Of a stretch of 64,000 bases of DNA, positions 9,645-18,373 are shown in pieces. Origin of the DNA: Maribacter sp. (GTDB taxonomy: Bacteria > Bacteroidota > Bacteroidia > Flavobacteriales > Flavobacteriaceae). The stretch covers positions 1-64,000 of the forward strand of contig DRFI01000031.1 in NCBI GenBank assembly GCA_011050675.1, in the 5' to 3' direction. Under the pieces are notes generated by a model. The model saw only the letters and a program-made list of their open reading frames with translations. It was not told where the DNA came from and ran no database searches. A program made the translations under genes and the position numbers. Position 1 is the stretch's first letter; the number at the start of each line of letters is the position of its first letter.

Positions 9645-9736
9645 CATCCACCGAAGCCGACCCGAAAAGGTGATTATAGCATACTAAATTTGGTGAGAAC
9701 GAAAGAATTACCACAAAAATCTTAAAATAATATACC

Positions 9737-10528
9737 ATGAAAACAAGAATCCTAACCTTAATTACTTTGTTTTTAATTATTGCTAAATCTTATTCAAGTG
9801 TCGTTATCATGAACGGGCTTACACATTCATACAGTGGTGTGTCTGGCGATGTTATTACAGGTGAAGTTGTTCTTATTAATAGTTCTGAAGAAGAACAAAG
9901 AGTAACTTTTGAATTGAACGATATTATTTTTTCTTGTACAAAGAATAGAATATTTACATCAGAAAACACACATTCACAATCTTCGATTGATTGGTTTAAA
10001 GCTGAGTTAATGGATAAGACGTTAAGACCTAAAGAGAAATACATCTATAGGTTTACTATAACGATACCCAAAAACCAGAGTTTAAAAGGTTCCTTTTGGT
10101 CTACCCTTATGGTTAATGTAGAAAAACCAATTAAAGAAGAAGCATTAAATGCCAAAGTTGGTTTAGATACTAGAATTAGGTATTCAGTTGCGCTTTTGAC
10201 AGATGTTAATTTACAAGATGAAGTTAATATAGATTTCAAATCTATAGCCCTAAATGAACTAACAACTAACGGTAAGAGAGAATTAGATGTTAAAGTATAT
10301 AATGAAAGTGAATTTATTGAAGGCGTAAAGTTGACTCTTGAAGTTTATAATGACGATGGAGATAAAATATTTGAATCTGAAACAGATAGAAATATGGCTT
10401 TCCCTGGTTTTTGTAGAGACTATAAAGTAGACTTAACAAGTTTAGCAATAGGGGAATATGAATGTGTCTTAATAGCAGAATCTAGAGAAGAATTTATTGG
10501 GGCCAATATTACCCTAACAATAGATTAA
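9737..10528 (+). CDS. Exported two-domain Ig-like protein, chaperone-like or WxLIP-like
   Basis: This 263-residue protein has a signal peptide (about 1-20) and two beta-sandwich domains. The first, residues about 22-140, contains GEVVLINSSEEEQRVTFEL and FTITIPKNQSLKGSFWSTL. The second, about 150-263, contains LDVKVYNESEFIEGVKLTL. The order and motifs resemble both PapD-like periplasmic chaperones and the DUF916/DUF3324 (WxLIP) proteins that handle WxL proteins in Firmicutes. It is 29 bases upstream of the usher-like gene, so a subunit-handling role in the periplasm is the natural inference. I cannot decide between the two families without a profile search. Confidence 0.55.
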   Translation: MKTRILTLITLFLIIAKSYSSVVIMNGLTHSYSGVSGDVITGEVVLINSSEEEQRVTFELNDIIFSCTKNRIFTSENTHSQSSIDWFKAELMDKTLRPKEKYIYRFTITIPKNQSLKGSFWSTLMVNVEKPIKEEALNAKVGLDTRIRYSVALLTDVNLQDEVNIDFKSIALNELTTNGKRELDVKVYNESEFIEGVKLTLEVYNDDGDKIFESETDRNMAFPGFCRDYKVDLTSLAIGEYECVLIAESREEFIGANITLTID

Positions 10529-10557
10529 AAATTACCTAACCAAATGCATCTCAGATC

Positions 10558-13500
10558 ATGAAAAATTTATTCACATATTTACCTATTCTGTGCCTTTTTT
10601 TTCATTCTTGTGCGGAATACGAAGAAGTTATAGATATTGATTCGATAGATGCTAAATTGTTGATTTCTGTTGAGGAAGAAATTAAAGCAGAAGAAAATTC
10701 ACATGCACTTTTATTGAATGAGACTGTAGACGCTACTTCCGATATAGAAACTAATGGAATTGGGAATAAACCAGCTGTTGTTAAACTAAGAGATGAAGAG
10801 GTTAGCCCTACGAGGCTTCAGCAACGAAACTTCAATTTAACCTTAGATGAACTTCCAATAAGGTCTAGCGCTAAAAATGTAGAGGCTCAACCGAGAACAG
10901 TAAGATTTCTGAATAATAATTTAGAAAATGTTTTAGTTAAAGAAGCAGAGCTAATTAATGAAAATCAAACTGGTAAAATTACTAAAAGTACAAGTGTTCA
11001 ATATTTAGGGGTTGTAGATATAAATTCTTTGGTAAATAATAATAAATCGGCTAACCCTGTAATTTCAACTAATGTGGTTAGTACAAGCAATACTCTTCAA
11101 CAAAAGGTGAATTTATCGACAGAGCTACTTCCATCTAATTTAAATGATGGAAGTGAAGAACTTCAATGGAGTAATACTAAACAAAATAATGAAGTGTCAA
11201 TAAAGAATAAAGTACCGTTGACTAATCAAACCAAATTAGATACAGTCATTAATAATGCTGTGGTATCGAATTCTAGCGATAATCAGCTTTTGAATAACAA
11301 AGCATTAGGCTCAACTTTTTCTAATGGGTTTGTAGCTAATATTTTAAATAATAATATTTTAACAACAAATAGAAAACATACACTTTTAGTAGAAATAGAG
11401 AATACCAATAATACCGTAGAGAGCATAGATATTGCTGTTAAGCTTCCTAAAGATTGGAGTCTTATATCTGTGAGTAATTTAAAACCATTTACCGCAAATC
11501 AAAAAAGAAATGTAATTATTAGTTTCTTTATACCTGCAAATAGTCCTTCAGGAAAAGTAACAGCTAAGCTTTATATAAAGAATAAAAAATATAATGAGTT
11601 ACAGAATTTTGACATTCCTTTTAATGTAGCCAATAATTATGATCTTGAAATGTTGAATGTTAGCATTCCACAAAACATAGAAGCGGGTGAAACAATTGAG
11701 GCCACTTATCTTATTAAGAACAAGGGTAACACAAACCAAGAGATTGCATTATCTTCTACCAATACAATTTTAGGGAACGCAACATATACCATAGCTCCTG
11801 ATTCTACTGTGATTGTAACCATTAGTCAAAAGACCAGTAATAAAATATTTAAGCTTAGAAATAGTAGTGTAAGTTTAGAAGCTTTCAGTGCTACTTCTGG
11901 TAAAACGATTAAAGCATTTAATAGTTTTAAAGTTTTTCCTGTTAGGATAAAACAAGAAGATAGTTATTTTAGGTTTCCAATAAAAGCAGGTATTTTTTAT
12001 AATAGTTTTACCTCAAGAAGTGAACATTTTTCAACGGTTTCGGCTGAGGTTACCGGTAATGGATTTTTAGATATCAATAAAGAACACCATTTAAATTTCA
12101 TTGTAAGGGGTCCGAAACAAGAAAATTTAAAACGATTTGCTGTAACAGATCAGTATAGTTTAGTTTATGCTTACAAAGATAAAACCACGCTTTATTTAGG
12201 TGATCATAGTTACTATATCAATAGATTAGGATTTAATGGTAAATATGGAATGGGTTTTAGATTGGATCAAGATGTTGAAAACTGGACACTCTCTACTTTT
12301 TACAACAAACCACGATTATATGATTACGATTCTGAAGCATTATTCGGTGTTAAAGCATCGTATTATGCAAGTGAAAATTTAAACGCTGGTGTATCATTAG
12401 TGAAATCTAAAAGAGTCGATGATTTCACGAATACGGTTGTAAGTAACGATTCAATTGAAAAAGGCCAAATAATGACTTTTAATTTAGATTATTTAGAAAA
12501 GAACACACAATTTAAGGCAGAGGTTTCTGGTAGTGTAACTAATAAACATGCAGATTATGCCAACTATTTCAACTTGGTTCAGAAAATAAATAATCTTACA
12601 TATTCTGGTAATTTTACGGTTGCAGGTAAAAATTATTTTGGCACTTTAAATAACAGTATTCAGTTCTCCAATAGCTTAAACCTTGCAATCAACAAATGGA
12701 ATATTATTGTTGGTCAAGGTCTTTACAAAGTAAATAAAAAATTAGACCCTTTGTTTTATGCAGCAGAACCTTATTTTGAAAATTACTTTGCCCTATTAGG
12801 ATACCGCTTTAATAATCACCATTCTATAAATTTTAGGTTTGATAAAAGAATTAGAGAAGATCAATTAGAGCCCAAAAACTATCATTATAGGGAGTATGGC
12901 ATGAATTACGGTTATAAATATAATGACAAGATGTTTACTGTTAATTTTAATGGTCGCATTGGTCAAACTCAAAATTTACTAACTGATAGTGAGTTCTATA
13001 GAGATACCTATTCTCATAACCTGAATTTATCGTATCGATTTTTTAAAAATTTAAAACTACAAGGAAGCTTTAATCATAACTATAGCAATAGATACGGTAA
13101 TTCAAATTCGAATATAAATTACATTCGGTACAATGCAGGTTTTAATTACAGGCTAAATAAAAGCTTGAGAGTTAGTGCGAACTACAATAGCGGTTTTAGT
13201 CCTGAAGATTCATATTTAAAAAGAGATTATATAAATGCTAATCTTACTGCAACTATTAATAGAAATCACCAATTTCAACTTCGTACAAATTATTATGAAA
13301 ACCCAGGTACTATAGATAATAAGGAACTTTTTACCTATGCTAAATATACGTATACATTTGGGGCGCCACTTAAAAAAATAGTACAACAAGGTGGGTTAAT
13401 CGGTAAAGTAGTAAGCGATGATGTTACGGTAAACATTAAAGGAATTAAAATTATCGGCACTGGTAAAACAGTAATGACAGATGCTGATGGAGGTTTCGAA

Positions 13501-13968
13501 TTAAACAACCTACCATTAGGTAAAAACTATATTCTGGTAGAAGAGTCTACGCTACAAAATGGGGTAATAACATCTGCTAAATTACCTTACGAAGTAACCA
13601 TAGTAGAAAATAAAAAAGCCGATTTAGTGATAGAATTAGTAAAGGCGTCAAGTGTATCTGGCCAATTTGAATATGCTGAATCAATTGATGATAATAGTAG
13701 TCTAGAAGGGTATCTTAAACTACACAATAATGATTTCACCTATTACTGCGAATCGAATAAAGTAGGTCAATTTTCATTTGATCAAATTGTGCCAGGTAAC
13801 TATACGATATCACTCATACGATTTAAAGAAAACAATAAGGTTTTGGTAATGGATAGGGCCATCAGTGCAAACCTGACGTCAGGTAATGATTTCCAGGCAG
13901 TTATTAAATTGAAAACGATAGCACGAAAAATCAAGTTTAAAAGTAAAAACTTTAAAGTAGGGAAATAA
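10558..13968 (+). CDS. Usher-like outer-membrane barrel protein with Ig-like ends (1136 residues)
   Basis: The signal peptide may be lipoprotein-type, with Cys18 in LFFHSC. Residues about 25-265 are low-complexity and Asn/Ser-rich. About 270-460 hold two NEW3-like Ig domains (IAVKLPKDW, TYLIKNKGNTNQEI). About 465-940 are alternating short strands typical of an outer-membrane barrel, entered by a LGD segment at 547-549 (LYLGDHSYYINRLGFNG) like the one that opens usher and related barrels. Two C-terminal sandwich domains follow, at about 945-1030 (TDADGGFELNNLPLGKNYIL) and about 1030-1115. Barrel plus paired C-terminal sandwiches resembles a fimbrial usher, though homology is not proven. Neighbours are a chaperone-like protein before and subunit-like proteins after, with a one-base overlap to the next gene. 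Confidence 0.6.
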   Translation: MKNLFTYLPILCLFFHSCAEYEEVIDIDSIDAKLLISVEEEIKAEENSHALLLNETVDATSDIETNGIGNKPAVVKLRDEEVSPTRLQQRNFNLTLDELPIRSSAKNVEAQPRTVRFLNNNLENVLVKEAELINENQTGKITKSTSVQYLGVVDINSLVNNNKSANPVISTNVVSTSNTLQQKVNLSTELLPSNLNDGSEELQWSNTKQNNEVSIKNKVPLTNQTKLDTVINNAVVSNSSDNQLLNNKALGSTFSNGFVANILNNNILTTNRKHTLLVEIENTNNTVESIDIAVKLPKDWSLISVSNLKPFTANQKRNVIISFFIPANSPSGKVTAKLYIKNKKYNELQNFDIPFNVANNYDLEMLNVSIPQNIEAGETIEATYLIKNKGNTNQEIALSSTNTILGNATYTIAPDSTVIVTISQKTSNKIFKLRNSSVSLEAFSATSGKTIKAFNSFKVFPVRIKQEDSYFRFPIKAGIFYNSFTSRSEHFSTVSAEVTGNGFLDINKEHHLNFIVRGPKQENLKRFAVTDQYSLVYAYKDKTTLYLGDHSYYINRLGFNGKYGMGFRLDQDVENWTLSTFYNKPRLYDYDSEALFGVKASYYASENLNAGVSLVKSKRVDDFTNTVVSNDSIEKGQIMTFNLDYLEKNTQFKAEVSGSVTNKHADYANYFNLVQKINNLTYSGNFTVAGKNYFGTLNNSIQFSNSLNLAINKWNIIVGQGLYKVNKKLDPLFYAAEPYFENYFALLGYRFNNHHSINFRFDKRIREDQLEPKNYHYREYGMNYGYKYNDKMFTVNFNGRIGQTQNLLTDSEFYRDTYSHNLNLSYRFFKNLKLQGSFNHNYSNRYGNSNSNINYIRYNAGFNYRLNKSLRVSANYNSGFSPEDSYLKRDYINANLTATINRNHQFQLRTNYYENPGTIDNKELFTYAKYTYTFGAPLKKIVQQGGLIGKVVSDDVTVNIKGIKIIGTGKTVMTDADGGFELNNLPLGKNYILVEESTLQNGVITSAKLPYEVTIVENKKADLVIELVKASSVSGQFEYAESIDDNSSLEGYLKLHNNDFTYYCESNKVGQFSFDQIVPGNYTISLIRFKENNKVLVMDRAISANLTSGNDFQAVIKLKTIARKIKFKSKNFKVGK

Positions 13969-14549
13969 TGAAATCTATCATAAAACATATAGCAATAGTG
14001 GTATTTGTAATCTCAAGTAGTTTACTAAATGCCCAAGAGACATTAAACGCCAATGATACAAATACATTCATTTTTGGTGGGGATCAGCAAACAAATACGT
14101 TATCAGTTGAACTATTGCCTATAGCAATTGTTGATGTAGAGCCAGATCCAAGTACTGGTATTTCGGGCTCTGCCGATTTAACATCACTTGAGGCAGGTTT
14201 ACCTTTTACGGGTGCTGCAGATGATCTTGACGGATTGTGGTTAAATTTCACCCATAGGGCTGAAAATTTTCAAAATGCCAGAATATTCGTTTCTACAAAT
14301 CAACCAGTGCCTGCGGGTATGTCTGTAAACGTTGAAATCATTGCAACGGGAACAGGGGGGGATTTTCCTTCAAACCCACGCGTCGGTCAAGTAAACCTGA
14401 GTACTACAGAAGAGGTTATTGTTTACGATTTCGCAAATGGTTATACGGGTGATGGTTTAAATAATGGATACCAACTGAAATATACAATAGACAACCCTGG
14501 TGCAGTATCACTGCCAGATGGTTTTGAAATTATATACAGAATTCAATAA
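13968..14549 (+). CDS. Small secreted structural subunit candidate (paralogue of the 8857 product)
   Basis: The 193-residue exported protein has a signal peptide ending near SLLNAQ. Its mature part is predicted beta-rich, and the C-terminus (YTGDGLNNGYQLKYTI, then FEIIYRIQ) lines up with that of the protein at 8857 (YTGDESFGVKLTYTL, then ATLRYTL). The start overlaps the usher-like gene stop by one base (TAATG), so translation is coupled. A minor or adaptor subunit of the same surface structure is likely. No named domain recognised. Confidence 0.6.
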   Translation: MKSIIKHIAIVVFVISSSLLNAQETLNANDTNTFIFGGDQQTNTLSVELLPIAIVDVEPDPSTGISGSADLTSLEAGLPFTGAADDLDGLWLNFTHRAENFQNARIFVSTNQPVPAGMSVNVEIIATGTGGDFPSNPRVGQVNLSTTEEVIVYDFANGYTGDGLNNGYQLKYTIDNPGAVSLPDGFEIIYRIQ

Positions 14550-14559
14550 AAAACATAAA

Positions 14560-15159
14560 ATGAAAAAGCATATAATATATCTAATAACAGTATTGTTGTC
14601 ATTCACATCATATAGCCAGTTACTACCTGGTACTTTAGATGTCTCGGGGTTTCCAAGCGTGTCGCAAGACATAAGTGATTTAGTTCAAGAAGCTGGATTG
14701 GATGATGGCGGAATAGGTTTTGAAAGTAGCTTTGATGCAACATTGGTAGGTTTCACTTTAGATTCTTCAAGGGACCCTGTTTTTGGATATACAACCACAT
14801 CATCTAGTAATTGTTCAGAAAATGTTTATCGATATAAGGTATATATGCATACCACTGGTGCACCGCAAAATATTAAGATTGAGGCTAGAACAACTTTTAA
14901 TAGTGGTATTCGATTTCCTCAATCAGCTGCTTATGATGGACTCTCATTTAAACCGTTAGGACCAAGAGACCTTACGCCAGAAAATGGTGGTAATTATATT
15001 TTAATACCAAATGATGGCGCAGCCGCTATTAAGGTTTTTGAATTCATTGGCTGCAGAGAAGATATTCCTATTCAGTTTAGAATTGAGGCTAATTCTTTAG
15101 CTATGGCAGGCATAAGCGATATGACAGTTTATTACACAGTTGTAGGGAGTTTAGATTAG
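14560..15159 (+). CDS. Secreted protein of the usher-like module, possible tip or minor subunit
   Basis: This 199-residue exported protein is cut after about SYSQ. I chose the ATG at 14560, which starts a clean signal peptide; the longer frame from 14500 would overlap the previous gene. The mature protein has two cysteines (SSNCSEN and IGCRED), a glycine-rich middle, and ends MTVYYTVVGSLD, similar in style to the last strand of the other two subunits. It is the last gene of the module and differs from the other two, as an adhesive tip or anchor often does. Function is unknown. Confidence 0.55.
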   Translation: MKKHIIYLITVLLSFTSYSQLLPGTLDVSGFPSVSQDISDLVQEAGLDDGGIGFESSFDATLVGFTLDSSRDPVFGYTTTSSSNCSENVYRYKVYMHTTGAPQNIKIEARTTFNSGIRFPQSAAYDGLSFKPLGPRDLTPENGGNYILIPNDGAAAIKVFEFIGCREDIPIQFRIEANSLAMAGISDMTVYYTVVGSLD

Positions 15160-15200
15160 GATGTTTAAATATATAGATTGCAGGATAACACAGAAACGAT

Positions 15201-15248
15201 CTAAACCATATTAAAAATAAATATTATTTTATTTTTAATATGGTTTAG
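15201..15248. terminator. Bidirectional terminator, perfect 21-bp arms
   Basis: A perfect inverted repeat with left arm 15201-15221 and right arm 15228-15248 around a six-base loop, in a 105-base gap between convergent genes. Outer bases are CTAAACC and GGTTTAG; inner arms are A/T runs that give a U-tract in both directions. Confidence 0.85.
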
Positions 15249-15264
15249 CTGTAATAAGTAAGTC

Positions 15265-17037
15265 TCAATCGGCTTTTAATACTTCAATTTCTTTAATTAC
15301 GCTTAAAGGCTTTCCGTACGAAGTAAATCCGTTTAAAATAATTTCATAGGTTCCTTCTAGGTCAGAAGTGTAGAATTCAAAATCATAAGTGCTATCGGCA
15401 ATATCAAATTTCGGATTCCAGTATAACAACCTTCTGTAATCTGGTACTCGGTCAAAAGTTGTATTTCCGAGTTGGTATGTTTGAACGAAGTAATTCTTTT
15501 TAGATACGGGTTGAGTGAAAGGTACGACCAAACTGTTTTTAGCGGAATAATCATCTAGAAAATCACCTTTAAAGGTTTCTATCGAAATAATACCTTGATA
15601 CTCTTTTGAGCCTAAACGAAATTGATCTCTAGTCAAGCTTATTTTTTCAATCTTACGTGCGTCATATGTTCTTATTTGCTCGTGATTGGGTATATACGCA
15701 CCATCAATTAAAACAATAGCGGGAAAGTCATTATACTCTTCGTCATATGATTTAAAATTTTGTCCAATTCTAATGTACGTCTTATCTGTATTTCCTTTTC
15801 TAAATCCTGCAAACTTAACCACTTCTACCAACGATTCTTCAAGGGTAGGGAACCGGGTATAATCATCTAAAATAATAACTTCTGGAATGCCGCCATTAAA
15901 TATGTCTATAGGGTTGCTTTGAATAATGGAATCTGGTTTTGAACCAAAAAATTGATTTTCAATTTGGTTTAAAACACTTCTGTTTTTAATATAATCTTCT
16001 TGGTCTTTCGATAGTGCGAAATCTGAAAATGTTAAATTGGTTAGATCAATATTTTCTGGCACTCCTTTTTCTATAATGTATAAATCATCTTGGTTTTCAA
16101 CTTGAATTAAGACCATAGGGTTTTTACGGTCTTTACGTATGTAGGAATAAAAATTACCGCTGTTGTCTGTTTTTGAAAATTTGAGTAACGATTCTTTTCC
16201 AGGGACTGAAATAACAATGGGTAAGCTCTCTGTAGGAATACTGCTTTTACTATGTTTTACAGTTCCATAAAACAATTCGCCTCTTTGTTCTGGTAAAAAA
16301 ATACGGTCCCCAATGGTCTGTTTAATTTCTTTATCGGCATTGAAATACTCGTTTCCATAAGTGATGGAGTTTATCGCCGATGCTATGGCTATTTCTTCTT
16401 TTCTTTTCACTTTTATGGTATAGAAGCCATGACCTAACGCTCCTTTAAAATTTTTGATATTGAGGTTTACTTTTTCTCTTGGGAGATAAGCAGATTTATT
16501 TGTGCGAATAGTTAAGGTTGACGAATCTGAAACGGACGGTATTTTTGGTGTTATAGATGTAGTAGAATTTTTCGAGTCTTTTAACAATGTTGATTGGTCT
16601 GCTAAATACGGATTAATAATGACGATGTCATCTTTAAACACCTGAGGTAGTCCTGAGTTTTTCATCCACTGGGTATACCCTATTAATTTATACCTGCCTG
16701 AGGGAATTTCTGTAGAAACAAAGAAATCGCCGTAACCATGCCCTTTTTCAAGTTTTACCTTATGCTCAAATATGAATTCTTTAGATTCGTTTACCAAAGC
16801 AACATATCCAATCTTACTTACATTGGTAGGGTTGTTGGTTTGAGCATTAAAGCAATGTAAAGAATAAAATAAATATTCTCCAGAAAATACCAATGGTCCG
16901 TTATGGTCAACATATGCTTTTTCTTGGGGTACTTTTTTTAAGTTCAAAAGGTCTGAGCCATCTTTGATCACATACTGTGCATGAGCCAAACTGGTAATAA
17001 TGATTAGAAAAATAGTAAGTATTTGTGTGGTTTTCAT
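15265..17037 (-). CDS. Exported MG2-like protein with a TonB-plug-like C-terminal part
   Basis: The 590-residue protein starts with a signal peptide ending in AHAQ. Residues about 45-115 look like a macroglobulin MG-type beta sandwich (GEYLFYSLHCFNAQTN, GRYKLIGYTQWMKNSG). A further sandwich follows at about 175-310. Near 440-500 the segment AIVLIDGAYI, then IEKISLTRDQFRLGSKEYQG, then IISIETFKG resembles a TonB-receptor plug, but there is no barrel. It is the last of three minus-strand genes after a TonB receptor and a DUF4249 protein, 9 bases after the latter. It may act with the receptor at the outer membrane; its substrate is unknown. Confidence 0.65.
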   Translation of the reverse strand: MKTTQILTIFLIIITSLAHAQYVIKDGSDLLNLKKVPQEKAYVDHNGPLVFSGEYLFYSLHCFNAQTNNPTNVSKIGYVALVNESKEFIFEHKVKLEKGHGYGDFFVSTEIPSGRYKLIGYTQWMKNSGLPQVFKDDIVIINPYLADQSTLLKDSKNSTTSITPKIPSVSDSSTLTIRTNKSAYLPREKVNLNIKNFKGALGHGFYTIKVKRKEEIAIASAINSITYGNEYFNADKEIKQTIGDRIFLPEQRGELFYGTVKHSKSSIPTESLPIVISVPGKESLLKFSKTDNSGNFYSYIRKDRKNPMVLIQVENQDDLYIIEKGVPENIDLTNLTFSDFALSKDQEDYIKNRSVLNQIENQFFGSKPDSIIQSNPIDIFNGGIPEVIILDDYTRFPTLEESLVEVVKFAGFRKGNTDKTYIRIGQNFKSYDEEYNDFPAIVLIDGAYIPNHEQIRTYDARKIEKISLTRDQFRLGSKEYQGIISIETFKGDFLDDYSAKNSLVVPFTQPVSKKNYFVQTYQLGNTTFDRVPDYRRLLYWNPKFDIADSTYDFEFYTSDLEGTYEIILNGFTSYGKPLSVIKEIEVLKAD

Positions 17038-17046
17038 TTGTTAATA

Positions 17047-18348
17047 TTATTCTACCCAAAAAGCAGGTTCTACATTACTGCCTATAACCGTACAGTCACC
17101 ACAGACTTTTGGAACAAAAATATGTGGTCCTTGGCATTTACCCTCGTTGACATTTGGTTTGACGTAGCTTATTAAATTTAGATTCACCTGTTGTATTATT
17201 GATTGAGGACAAGGATTTGGCCCTCTTGGTCCACTTAAACAAAAGGAATCGTGAGATTCTGGCGCGGTTAATTCGCTACAATTAAAAGGGTAGGGTGGTA
17301 ATTCTTCATCAGCGTAAAAATCAGAGTAATTAAAAAACAATCTATTTTTTGAAACAGAAACTACATCGAAAAAACCTATAATCGAGCCTTGTCTGCCATC
17401 ATCTGATGATAGATTCCCCTCTAGAAAACCTGGTTGTACTTGAGAAAATATACTTCCAGTTTGGCTAAAATTATTTAATTGATTATAAAAGCTATAGGAT
17501 GCAGAATTAGATACCAATTGTGCAACCTCTATACTATACCTATGGCTTATGATGAAGTTTTGCTTATCAATAAACCTAACCATAAATTTTTTAATATTAT
17601 TTGTACCCAAATTGCTTTGTCGAGCTTGTATAATACTGTTAGATAAATTATTGCCGTAGCATACTTGTTGTTCTTCTTCCCTTTCAATGATTTCTAGATC
17701 ATAAGTAACTACCGGCAAGGCACAGGGGTCATAATTAGTAAGCTTAAAATCATTTGGCGCCCAATTTGGCGCAATAATCTTATATGTCTCATCGTAGGTG
17801 TAGCGTAAGTTTTGCACATTGCCCGTTTCCATAGAGTTATCTATGAAAACGCCAATACCTTGTGCGCCAGATTCACTCGTTGTTTTTTCTGCATAAATAT
17901 TAGAAACACTTGCTAAACCTTCAATCTGCATTTTAGTTGAAGAATATGACTTGCCATTGGCAGTAACTACATTTAATTCATATGAGTTTCCCATTTCCGC
18001 AGCAAATTCAACTTCAGATTCATAAATGCCAGGACTAGATTCATTAAATGAATATGATGTGCCATTGTCATTAGTGATAGTTACGTTTGCATTAGATTCG
18101 TACTTGACCAAGTCTCGGTTAATATCTCGTATAGGTGTAAACGGACTATAAATAGAGTCGATACCTAAATCTACTATAGTGTCCATTCTACTTAATATTA
18201 CTCTATGGTTTTTCATCTCATTGGTCAAGGTAGATTCTACTATTAGAATATTTAGAACCTCTTCATCTGCCTCTATACCTAAGTCCACCTCCTCGATACA
18301 AGAAGAAAGGGCTGATATACAGATTATAAATAGGATTAATTTTTTCAT
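17047..18348 (-). CDS. DUF4249 family lipoprotein
   Basis: A 433-residue lipoprotein with Cys17 in ALSSC. The family start pattern is clear (LNILIVESTLTNEMKNHRVILS), with further sandwich features (NVTITNDNGTSYSF, YESEVEFAAEMGNSYEL). The C-terminal third is rich in cysteine (CSELT, CLSGP, NPCPQS, CGDC). DUF4249 proteins are regularly encoded just after TonB receptors in Bacteroidota and are thought to sit on them as surface or periplasmic partners. It lies 25 bases downstream of the receptor gene. Confidence 0.9.
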   Translation of the reverse strand: MKKLILFIICISALSSCIEEVDLGIEADEEVLNILIVESTLTNEMKNHRVILSRMDTIVDLGIDSIYSPFTPIRDINRDLVKYESNANVTITNDNGTSYSFNESSPGIYESEVEFAAEMGNSYELNVVTANGKSYSSTKMQIEGLASVSNIYAEKTTSESGAQGIGVFIDNSMETGNVQNLRYTYDETYKIIAPNWAPNDFKLTNYDPCALPVVTYDLEIIEREEEQQVCYGNNLSNSIIQARQSNLGTNNIKKFMVRFIDKQNFIISHRYSIEVAQLVSNSASYSFYNQLNNFSQTGSIFSQVQPGFLEGNLSSDDGRQGSIIGFFDVVSVSKNRLFFNYSDFYADEELPPYPFNCSELTAPESHDSFCLSGPRGPNPCPQSIIQQVNLNLISYVKPNVNEGKCQGPHIFVPKVCGDCTVIGSNVEPAFWVE

Positions 18349-18373
18349 TAATAGTGATTTTTTTTGGGTACTT

